A stretch of DNA of 64,000 nt. Origin: Membranipora membranacea. Its lineage: Eukaryota > Bryozoa > Gymnolaemata > Cheilostomatida > Membraniporidae. The notes beneath the pieces were generated by a model that saw only the letters and a program-made list of their open reading frames with translations, was not told the origin of the DNA and did no database searches. The stretch lies in the NCBI GenBank assembly GCA_914767715.1, contig OU612066.1, forward strand, positions 12,653,001 through 12,717,000. Direction: 5' to 3'. Position 1 is the first letter of the stretch. Every line of letters begins with the position of its first letter. Shown piece by piece: positions 1-12,300 of the stretch. The position numbers and the translations under genes were made by a program.

Positions 1-342
1 GGCCTGATCAAGTAGCAAGTGAAAGGTGTCGGATCATTGCAAGTTCAAAATCACAGGTTGAGGATAACAACAATGATCTAGACCCTAACTTTGCACAAGC
101 CAACTACCAAACAAGTTTACAGTTGAGGTCAGTCACAGCTAAAATTATGTAGGTAGATTTGAAGTGTGGAATGAAATGGTGCGAACCATGGTAGCCCTCA
201 GGTCATCGCTCTATGACAGAGTCATGCGCCCTGCTGGTGAGAACATGATAATGCTGCTGTTATGGTTAGACTATCCCAGCATTAGGATTCTTCTGTAGTA
301 TTGGATTTCTTTCATGTTCTGATTACAGTATTTATATTGTAG
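1..342. other. Upstream flank of the SEC24 gene
   Basis: No coding exon that joins in frame to the SEC24 gene is visible. The stretch ends in a splice acceptor (TAG at 340-342) lying only three bases before the SEC24 start codon. At least one non-coding 5' exon, or a trans-spliced leader, must therefore supply the 5' end of the mRNA. A short open stretch at about 188-235 followed by a GT is seen, but it would enter the next exon in the wrong frame. Confidence 0.5.
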
Positions 343-345
343 ATT

Positions 346-3300
346 ATGCAGGGAGCCTATGGCGCACCCCCTCCCGGCGGTATGTATGGGATGCCGCCAA
401 CTAACCCTCAGCAACCTATGGGTATGTACTTAATTACCTGAAGAGTTATATTACACTATGGATGGATGGATGGATTTATTACTATGATACAACTTCATAT
501 CTGTCCATCAAATGGTTTAGGATGTTGAGCAGCCTCAATAAACGGTTATCACCAATAATGTAACCAATGACCTTACCTATTTAGTTATGTTTTATTTTAT
601 TTTGTAGGCGCAATGAAACCGAATCCAGGGATGCCTCCATCTCCATATCAGAATGGTCAACACCCCCCTCAAATGAACCAAGTAAGTTACAAGTATGTCA
701 TACGTAGTTGGTTTGAGGCCTTTTTCAATTTCAAATGAAAATGATGAATTAATATGCTTTGTACCTCTTAGTTTGGTTATCTGAGTGGATGCAGCTTTTA
801 TCTCAGTTGACATCAGCATTTTATGTTATAACTATGTATATTGATATGTGAGAAATTGATCTCTCATCAAAAATATTCTGTTTCTTGCAGATGAATGACC
901 AAATGAACAGAATGAACCTACAAGGACAACCTCCAGCTCAACAACAGTTTAGACCAAATATGCCGCCAGGTGCCGGTGTGCCTCCTCAACCTGGTCAGCT
1001 GTCACATGGTGCTCCACAGATGCCTCCAACTGGTGGTCAGAATATGGCGCCCCGTGGGATGCCTCCTATGGCTAGTCAAACTAATATGCCTCCGATGGGC
1101 GCTCAGAACAATATGCCTCCAAGAGCACCGGGACAGAATTTACCTCCTGGACCCGGTCAAAATATGCCTCCTACATCACAATACGGAGGCATGGCTCCAC
1201 AAGGAGGACAACCACCTACACAACAAGTAATGCCTCCTACACAACCTGGTATGCCACCTACAAACACCATAATGCAGCCTGGTATGCCCCCAATGGGCCA
1301 GAACATGGGTAGACCTCAGTTCAATGGACAACCAGGCATGCCGCCAGCTGCAGGAGGACAGATGCCTCCAAGGCCTGGAATGCCCCCTCAGCCTGGGCAG
1401 TTTGGTGCACCACCCAGTGGCCAAATGATGCCACCAACATCACAGTTCAATGGAATGCCTCCTCAGCCAGGCCAATTTCCAGGACAGGGTATGCCCCCAG
1501 TTCCAGGAATGCAGCCTCCACAGCCTGGTATGCCAGGACAGATGATGCACGGTGGAATGCCTCCTGGACCTGGTGGTGCTCCTAACTACATGGGTGCCCC
1601 GGCTCAACCAGCTGCACCAAAGAGACTTGATCCTGATCAGATGCCTAGTCCAGTAAGTACCTCATGGACACTTAACCCTGTATTATTTCTTATTATTGTG
1701 ATAACATAAGACTCAATATGTTAAGTGGAGCAGTTAAGAATGACGTGTAGGTATGGCTAACTAGCAGTGTACTAACTTTGATTGTTTTGACCTCAGATGA
1801 CAAGCGTCTGTGTTATGTTTACTATAGGATCTGCATTCAATTAAACAGTCAGAATAAATCAAACACAACACATCATGGCTCAGTCTGCTTCATTCATTAC
1901 TGCACTATTACTATAAAGAGTAAAGAAATCAGTCAACTCTATATTTTAAATATGTTTTCTTGCCATCCTGTTTGTAATGGCAGTTACTTTTTCTCTGTAG
2001 ATTCAAGTGATATTAGATGATGCTAAATTGAAGACAGGTGTATTCTCTACCGCTCAAAGAGGTGCTGTTCCTCCTTTAGTCACCACAGAGTTTGTTGCAC
2101 AGGATCAAGGTAGGTGACTACACAATGTGATGCATCTAATATTACATCCTGACATATATCCAAAGGGACGAAATTTTTTTAATTCAAATTCCAATTTTTG
2201 GCCATGACCCGTTGGATATTAATTAAGGTTGAAATATTTTTGAAATTCCTCCAGATGCATTCATCGTTTTTCAAAATGTAAGTAATTGGGCATAATTGAT
2301 ATTTGGCAGATTTGATATGCAAAAAGTTAAAACTCAAGATCCAAAATTTTTCTTCTTGTAGTGTATGCAGATTTTCCCAATGTCTCTTTTTGAAATTTTT
2401 CTACGACGAGAAGAAATTGATAGCATAATTAAAGTCTAATATTACTTTTCTTTGTTTTTAATCTTATATTCGATTTTTTGATTACAGGAAATTGTAATCC
2501 CCGATTCCTGAGGTCGTCAATGTACAGTGTACCAAACACAGCAGACATGGCTAAACAGAGTAAAGTACCATTCAGTATCACCTGCAGTCCCTTCGCAAAC
2601 ACTGCTCCCAACGAGGTGAGTGTTATTACCGGTAATCACATTATGTAATGACTTGTAAAAGCTTATGAGGATGTTTTTTTTTATATGGAATAAGGCTTAC
2701 ACTTGTACAAATGACCATTTATGGAGACAACACAGATGGAATAGTTTGAGTTCTCTTTATACCTTGTTGGCTTTACTACACACATTTTTCTTGACAGCAC
2801 CCACCACCTCTGGTGAATCTGGGCGAGTTGGGCCCGATAAGATGTCGTCGATGTCGCGCTTATATGTCCCCACACATGCAGTTTATTGATGGAGGTAGAA
2901 GGTTCATGTGCCCTTACTGTAACTGCGCCACTGATGGTGAGCATGTCTAAACCCCTCTCCCCAACCCCCACTACAATCCGCCCACTGATGTAGGACAGTG
3001 CATTTGATAGCAAATTTATAGAAAAATGAATACCAACCACCTGAGAGACTTAAAATGATTTTTAAAGTCACTCAACTAGCTGATATTTATTGTTCATAAT
3101 TGTTGCAGAATAATTTGTTCTTATGACTTAAAGCCTGGTAGCTGCTGAGGCTCTGATACGATAAAATCTCAGACATACATTTATCATCTATCATCTATCA
3201 ACATTGTGCCCATGGTGACTGTTCCAAGGACATAACATAACAAGTTGAAGTGGTTTTTTGTTGCTTCATTCAGTCATAAAATAAAGTCAACTTTCTTCTT

Positions 3301-6300
3301 TTTTAGTGCCGCAGGAATATTTTGCACACTTGGACCACACAGGAAAAAGAGTGGACACATATGAGAGACCCGAGTTATGCCTGGGATCTTATGAGTTTGT
3401 AGCAACTAAAGATTATTGTAAAGTAAGTGTCGATGGATAATTATTTACGAATGCTTGTCAATAATTTGGAGTTGTCCGTTCACACCTTTGCACTCATTTC
3501 CGACTGAGTTACTGATATTAGCAGTTGCAGCCTCGGCACATCCACAATGAATGCTAAATCAATGCTCTGAGGATCAGCTGATGCTTTTGTACTGACAATA
3601 TGACTATACAAACCACTCTGCGCTCTGATGTTGGAACCGTTGATCGAATCAATGAGACTGCTGTGGATATATATATTCAGAATTATAAATTCATGCAAAC
3701 CACAGAGGTTGCAACTGCTCAGTGTGTTTTGATCCTAATATATGTCAAACAAATTATAAAAATACAAAACCTCAAATTGATACCCTTGAGGTAATTTTCC
3801 AGCAAAAAGTCCCTGGAAAGGTAAATATGTTTACGTATAGTGAATTTTATATATTCTATAAAATGTGAGGCTTATGAATTATCAAACTGAAGCTATTTAA
3901 CTTACCCAGGAGAAGTAATGTAACCTAGAGTTATGTTTAGCTAATTTAGGGTGACTTGATGTCAGTTAGCATTAAATTTTGGCTAGCTGAGGTGCAAAAT
4001 GGCCAAATTTTCTTTTGCAAATACTCTACTCCTCTAGGATAATATCATCACATACATCTTTGATATCATAAATACACAAACTTGGTCTTTTATCATTTTG
4101 AAGTTGTCCGTTCACACATGTAGGTCTATATATACGTATATTCAGTTTTATTTGCATTCACCGTCAACCCCAGATGTTCTCCCTGATCTGTCAACTGTCA
4201 ACTAACTCAATTCATTGAAAACAAATGTTTTGACAATCCTAATTTAATTTTTGTATGGTAACGATGAACATACATGTGGAGGAAAAGTTGTTTAAAGCAA
4301 TAATCATTTGAATTAAAAAGAAGTTTTTGGGTTTATCAAACACGTGGTTTGTCCTGCTTGGGCTTGTTTGTTTCCATGATGTTAATATGAATGTAACATT
4401 TAATAATATAGCTAATAATAACTTGTATTTGTGCTAAGATCTGTAAACATCCTAAATTACGGAACCTCACCAATGGTACCCTCGATGTGATTTTCCAGTA
4501 AGAAGCCACAGAAAAGGTAAACATGTTTACTTATTAGTGATAATTTACCTCACAGTTATGTAAATGGTTTGGCGTAGTGTTGTTGCTGTTGATTCAATGA
4601 CCTTGTGTTCTTACTTTCAGAACGGTGTGCTGCCAGCTCCACCAGCGTTCATATTTATGATTGACGTCAGCTATAACAGTATGAAAAGTGGATTGGTACA
4701 TTTATTATGTCAGCATTTGAGAGAAGATATTCTACCGCACCTTCCAAAGTATGTACCGCTCGCCTGATTACTTTGTCCCTAAATTTGTGCTAAATTTTCT
4801 TACCTTATTCCATGGGGTACTCATGATATTTCAGAATTTTATTTGATAACCATATAGGTTTCACTCTTGTTTTTAAAACGGAAACTTGTCCGTTTCTCTT
4901 TGCCACAAGCCAATTTCATTTTTGTAGGAGTTGTCTTCCCATAATGCTAATATTCTTAGAATCCTGGATCTGTAGTAATGAATAATGGTGTTGTTAGTAT
5001 TCATCACTCAAACACAACCGTGAAATTACTATAAATACCCTCTGTTTTGAAATAGTCAAGCAAAATAGTTTCACCTCTTATAAAAAATTTGATGCATCAC
5101 TCCGCATAACGTTTGTTCGGCATTTTGACCTCAGCAAACTTTTCAAGGGAAATTCCCTCTGTCAAACAAATACGGAGGTGTTAAAAAGGAGGTAGATGAA
5201 AGTTGATAACTATTTTGTATGTAATTACTGTAAGAATCAGATAACATATTTTTGTCAACTTGAAAACACAATGTCACTGTTTTCTGTAGAGAGCAAGGTA
5301 TGGAGGAGTCAGAGATAAGAGTAGGATTTGTCACTTATTCTAACGTCTTACACTTCTACAATGTACGAGGTAACCTCGTTCAGCCTCAGATGATGGTAGT
5401 CGGTGATGTAGAAGACATGTTTGTCCCAATGGTCGATGGATTCTTAGTTAAACTGAGCGATGCCGACAGTGTTATTGAGAGTTTGCTGGAGCAGCTACCA
5501 GAACTGTTCGGTCAGACAAGAGAAACTGAAGTTGTGTTAGGTCCTGTCATACAGGCCGGGCTCGATGCTCTGAAATCTGCCGGTTGTCCGGGCAAACTGT
5601 TTATATTCCACACTTCTTTACCGATATGTGAAGCACCGGGAAAACTGAAAAATAGGGATGATAGGAAATTACTGGGCACTGAAAAAGAAAAGGTGAGTAT
5701 TGTGTGCACCTCTCATGCCTATATGTGGATTTAGCCTATATGACTACTCCCTGCTGAAAACGAGAATTGTCATGCATAAATAATGCATACATACATACAA
5801 TCCACAAGAGTATAGATATTCTATATGGTTATAATTGCTTTGTTTTGATTTCCACATATTTGCCCAACCCAGTCTCTGACAAGCAGAGCAAAAAATCGTC
5901 AGAACACAGATTATACTTAATAGGAGTTGCCCCTTCTTTGAATTAATTAATCAAGGAGAGGACAATCTCAAATATTATTCTGCAAACAAACATGTTTTAG
6001 CCCAACTGTTTTTTTATTATATTTCAGACAATATTAACTGCTCAAGGACCCTTTTACACCACGTTAGGACAGGAATGTGTTACCCATGGCTGTGGAGTCG
6101 ATTTGTTTTTATTCCCAAATCAATATATAGACGTAGCAACCATCGGGGAAGTTTGTAGATTAACTGGTGGTGATATATACAAATATGAATATTTCATGGT
6201 GAGTGCTATCAGTATATGTATCAAGTGAGTTATTATTAGATGAGGGGAGGGGGAAATCTGTGATGTGATAATAGGGCTTTTAGCATTGTGTTTATTTGGG

Positions 6301-9300
6301 TTATGTTTACTCGAAGTTCCGCAAAATAACTGTTATGTGAAAATTCAAAGTTATGACAGAATCGATACCATCATGATCAGATTTTTCCTCTGTTGAGTGG
6401 GGTTGTAATAAAAACTTCTCATCTCTTGTAATACACATATTTATTTTGCAAGGTGTTTACTTTTATTACTGATAAAATCTGATATACATGTACATATGGT
6501 AATAGTGAAAGCAACTCTATATGAGCTTTTGCAAGGTGTTTGCTTTTATTACTGATAATATCTTATATACATGTAGGCATAGGCACATCCATATGATCTT
6601 TCATTGTTATTATTCACAGGCTGAGTCACATGGCACGAGGTTTATCAATGATCTGAAGTCAGCAGTATCTAAACAGATTGCCTTCGATGCTATCATCAGG
6701 GTGCGAACCAGTACAGGTAAGGTTCTACATGAAATAATCAATAGAAAGTAAGTCAGCCACGACATAACATAAAAATTCCTGCTATTCTAAGTTTGTAAGT
6801 TTCTGATCCTTGGTGTTATTGTTGTTGCCATCCTTTGATGGAAGTTTCCCCGACAGTTTAATCTGTAAGAATGAGTCGTGTTCGGACCAATGGAAAATTT
6901 CAAATCTTTTATCTGGACTAAACCTAAATATGTTCTACATTTCATCTATCTTGCACCATAAATGTATGCACTGGTGAGGAAAAGGCAGTTCATTCTATGT
7001 TCCCCTGCATGTCAAAAGTGTGAAAAGCAACCACTCTGAAATCATGTCAACCAGCGGATGATAATATTATTGCTGTTCACGAAACTCATGACATGACATA
7101 ACATAATATTACTCATGGATTATCCCCACCTGCTTAATCTATGACACGATAACGCCAGTAGTTCGGAGTTGTCTACTAAAATATAAATTATCTTCTCCGC
7201 CACAGAAAACATAAAACAATACTAGTTTTTAAATTACATACATTTCAGTTACCAAAATGGTAGGGCCATCGTGATAGGGATGTGAACAAAGATAGTTGAC
7301 AAGATTCAAGGCAGTTTTTTTGAGAGTTATCTCATGTTGCCATGTTTCACCTTTCCATTTGTTTACTGCTATGATCTCTCTTTTGTTGACAGGTGTGAGG
7401 CCTGTGGACTTTGTAGGTAACTTTTTCATGTCGAATACCACAGATGTAGAGATGGCCGTGGTAGATTGTGAAAAAGCTTTCTGCTGTGAGATAAAACATG
7501 ACGATAAGCTCTCAGATACCGATGGTGTCTATATTCAGGTGCGGGTTTATAGCTTGTCTAGACTGGACCTTTTTAGTGTTGTTTCAATGTCACTTCCACC
7601 ATAAACAATTTGTGGTGGATATTGTGTTAAGCTTCAGGCTTACATAGTATACAATTTTCATTTACCCTCTCTCTCTCTCCCAGTTGTCATTGACTGCAGC
7701 CATCGATATGAATCCAGCTAAAAATCTGGCAGCTTTATGCATTGTTTGCAACTCAGTAACAACCTTCAAAAACTCGGGAAAGCTGCTTGAAAAAAGTTTA
7801 CAAGGGTCAGTTATAACACATTTTTGGACCTTTTGGAACTTTTGGACCTATCAAGGATGAGAAATACGTAAATGGCTTTATGCTTGTTCAGGGTCAGAAA
7901 TGGTCCCCTAATCCATATTATATATATCAGTGCATGAAACAACAAGGTAAAACAAGGAAAACGAATGGAAGCAAGGGACATTCGTAATCACTTTGACATT
8001 AAAATCTTGGTGTCATTCCCTCCTCCTGACGTCTGTAACAAAAAACAAAACAATAAAAGCCAATATGATGAGGAAGTGATGGTTAACTGTGGCTTTCTAT
8101 TCTTGTGGTTTTGTGCTTAAAATGGTTATCCTTATCGGATAATTCATTACTGTGGTTCGTGTCAACTTTTTGCTCGTCATCACAGGAATTAATCTTAATC
8201 GGTTGTATTTTTGGTGATTGATAACTTGTTTACAACTGTTCAGATTGGATGTGAACTTGAGTTCAAGGTAACCGGATGAATACAAGTGTTTCCTATTCAA
8301 AAGGACCGAGACCTTTTTCCCCTGCTATGTCTTTAATGAGGAGTTGGAAAATTTTGCCGTTGAGGAAGGAACAAACATAACAAAATTATTATAGACCATA
8401 ATTGGACAAAAGAATTTTTGCCCTTGATATATATGTATGTGTTAGGTGTTGATTAAATCTCTAATACTTTAATACCATTATATTGTTTTCCCGTTGATGT
8501 TGTACTTCTTCATCTTCGCCGAGGTGAACATCACAGCTTTAAAGTAGGCCGGCAGCAAAACATGGAAAGTTTTCAATGTCCTACTTCATTGGTAGGTGGC
8601 GATGTTATTTACCAGTATGACTGGACAGAGGCGACTTAGGATACACAATCTGTCGCTCAATGTTTGCGCTCAGATGGCGGACCTGTTTAAAAACATTGAG
8701 CTGGATGCCCTGGTCAACTACATATCAAAAGCCGGTAAGTGAGAGTTAACCTGCGTCATAACCAACCCCAGTGTCATAACCAACCCTAGTGTCATAATCA
8801 ACTCCAGGAAAAGTAAAAAAAAACAGAGGCCATAGGGTGTCAGATGACTTGGCTTGAAATATTAATCAAAACAATACTGGTTCTTGACTCGGCACTTTTT
8901 TTAACAGCTAAACTGAAGTGACCCAGACACCAATGATTATTTGGTGAGATTTGTGGTTTGACCTTAGAAAAGAACATGGTGTCACTTTTACCGTAACTTC
9001 CACAAATACAAAATTATGGTAATCGCTTGATCCCTAAAATTAAATTTTTTAATTGCTTTAAATAAAAAATCTTGACCAATGAATGTTTATATATATTCAG
9101 CTGTCAGAGACCAGCTACAGAAAACGCCTAAGGAGGTTAGGGAGCATATCATGACGCAGTGTGCTGAGATACTGGCCTGTTATCGTAAGAACTGTGCGTC
9201 TCCCTCCTCAGCAGGGCAGCTTATCCTCCCTGAGAGTATGAAACTTCTACCACTCTACACTAACTGTGTCATCAAGAGCGACGCACTGCAAGCTGGTATG

Positions 9301-12300
9301 TGTCTATCATAAATGATGACTTCGGGACATAAAATATGGTCTCAACAAGTATGCCTGTAGTATGACAGGTTTTTTTATTATCACAGAGGCTCAAAGATTG
9401 TCTTGTTTTAGATTTACTAAAATTCCTATTGAAATACCCTACGGGGTGACTACTACAACATCCAAAAACTTGATATATGTATAGTTTATAGTAGCATCCA
9501 TCTGCTATTATTTCTGTGAAAGTAAAGGATTTCAGACACTTCTGATAATTAAGAGTTTACCATCTAGACCTCCTTAGATAACTCTATTTAATCAGCTCCC
9601 ATACCAAATCACTTATTCACCGATCATTAGACATCCATCAACTCCAAATTTGAGCTTAATCACACCTGCAGCTTATTTTGTTATGCAATTACTGTGTGCA
9701 GCTGGCCTCGTTTATAATTTATTTCATTTTCCATCTGAAAGATGAGGCGATTACAGATTGTTTTTTCATTGTTTGTGGCCCGAGCCTGTACTGATTGTGG
9801 TGTTCACGGTTTTCCCTGTTATCCCACAGTGGTCCGCCATTGTCATTATATAAGGAGTCAACAACCCAAAACAACATCAGGATGTGAATGACTTGTTTCT
9901 GTCTGTAAAACTTACAAATAGTTAGGTGGAAGTTGTATAAGACCTATGTGTGTAAACATGAAATTAACGATGAGTTATAGCAGAAAAATTGCTCTGTACA
10001 CGATAAAGTAAGGTAGCTGGCACTCCAGTCTTTCAAGTGGAAATGGTACTTTATTACTTGGTCTTCTTGTGCCACCTCGTATACCTTTTATTCGTTGTAA
10101 TATTAGCTACCCAACAAAGGTTGTTAAAATTTCCCCTGTTGAGCTTAGGATAGATGGGCTAAAACAAAATTTTGTCAATTGGTTAAATTTTTTCTATGTT
10201 ATCGCAAAAAACATCAACAAACTATGAGGGGTGCAATGCTACAGTCATTACTACGGTATCATAATATTCAAGTGAGAGACGGAGGACTTTGGCGATGAGA
10301 CCGATAGTTGTTTTGTCGGTAAGGTGTTACCAACGTTGGTTGGGTAACACTAACCACCTACCGAGCTGGTATGGACAGGCCGAGGCGAGACAATTCACAG
10401 CTGATTTTCACCTCTAGGTGTTCATTGAGAACGCTACTTGTTTTCCAGCACTTGTTATTGAAGATAAATATGTTTTGACACGAGAAAACTTCTCAAAATA
10501 ACTTATTTCCACCGCTTGCTGAATGTTTTTATTAAAAAGCTTCAGTGTTACATGTAGCACAACTCCAATAAATGAAAATATTACCAACACAATATAGATC
10601 TATGTATATATACATTTATATAAACCATAAACATAAAAACACTCAATATTTATATGTTTATGATATAAACTTATCCATTTATCCAAACTTTATTTGAGCA
10701 GTTGCATAAGCTGTTGAAATAGTAGTACAATAATTAGGCATTTAGGCAGCTGGCTAGAAACTGGTCAAGAATAGCAGTACTAAGTCTCTTTCGAAAATTG
10801 TCAACAACCCACATCCTGATAATGGTGCTGTTGTGAAAGCAGAAGTTTGTCTGGCGTGCCTAGTCTATCAAGATTGATCAGGTGTTACTTTGTCTGCCAC
10901 AGTAAGTTGTTGTTGAGTATTATATATAGTGTAATATTTGTCTCGCACATTGGTAATTTATTGTTGTTGTCGTTTTAGGCTCGGAAATCAGCACGGACGC
11001 TAGAAGCCACCTGATGCATTTGGTCAGCTCACTAGATGTGAAATCGTCTCTGCCATTCTTCTACCCAAGACTTCTACCATTGGTGAGAATAATAGGGGCC
11101 TATTTATGAAGCTAAAAGATCATTAAGACATAATAATATACATGCATGAATATGTTTTGGTTATGGGCTTTGAATAATGAACATTAATCATAATATTAAC
11201 ATGTAGTGTACCCAGTACATCCGTTTCTGCGACCACTACCAGAAAGTTGGTGATGTGGCAAAAGGCAAGAATAGTAAATTTTGCATACATGTATAATCGA
11301 CAACAACAATAGGGATCGTGGGGAGAAAACAAACCACACAGTTGGCCTCTGTTCAGTTTTGCAACATGAACTGAAAATTTGGTGACCACAGAATACTATG
11401 TTTCACCACCAAAAATTTATAACCTTCCTCGTAAACAACTTGTCACAAATTGAGCCACACCGAAATTTCCATATGATGCACTGGAGTCCAAATTTCAAAA
11501 TTTATCAAATTCGTGACCCGAGAATATATCTGTAACCCGCAATGAAATTGCCATCGATGATTTCATGTATAAAGGAAACTGCTTTTGTTGAGTTTTCAAA
11601 ATAAGTGATTTATTTGTTTCGTAAATGCTAAATTTAAATTACATGGTTCCTTATTCATATTTTTGACCACTATTCCATCCTGTATGTAACTGGACTAATC
11701 CAAGCGGACCATGGTGCAATCACAACCAGTTTGGACATATTTACGCAGTCATTCAATGTTTATACTTTTGTTTTTTTTATGGATTGCTTAAGTTGAGACG
11801 GCCAAAAAGGTGTCCATCTTCGTTTCCTGGCCACTTATCTACCCGGCTCGTTAGAAAGAAACCACCAGATAAACCTGAAAAATTACATAAGCATGTCGCA
11901 GAACTCATTCTGGGACAGGTGGTGTGGTGTGCAGCTATTCTCCTGGTGAGCAGTTGTGGTCAATCATTGTGTTCTCCGGCTCTAAAAATAACTCTTGTTT
12001 GTTTGCTTATTGTTTGCAGCACAACATAGATTTGAATTCTGATTCATTGCCACATCCTGTACGATGTTCTGCCGAGAGACTGATGGACACAGGAGCGTAT
12101 TTACTAGGTTGGTAAATTCGCCGCTCATTAAGAACTTATTAGTAGTAAAAATAGCGACCACATTGCGACCACCAGATATTATGTAACATGCCGGAACTCG
12201 CTGTGTTGTGGTCTATTTTGGGACTGATTGGGATCTCTCGAGTGTGGTGCACCTAAACCTTTGTCTTGGTTTTGTTTGTCACCATGGGATCCTGAGAGTT

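Noticed and set aside
1176-1424. Minus-strand and shifted-frame ORFs across the SEC24 MPP-rich exon.
   Set aside because: They are shadows of the low-complexity SEC24 coding sequence.
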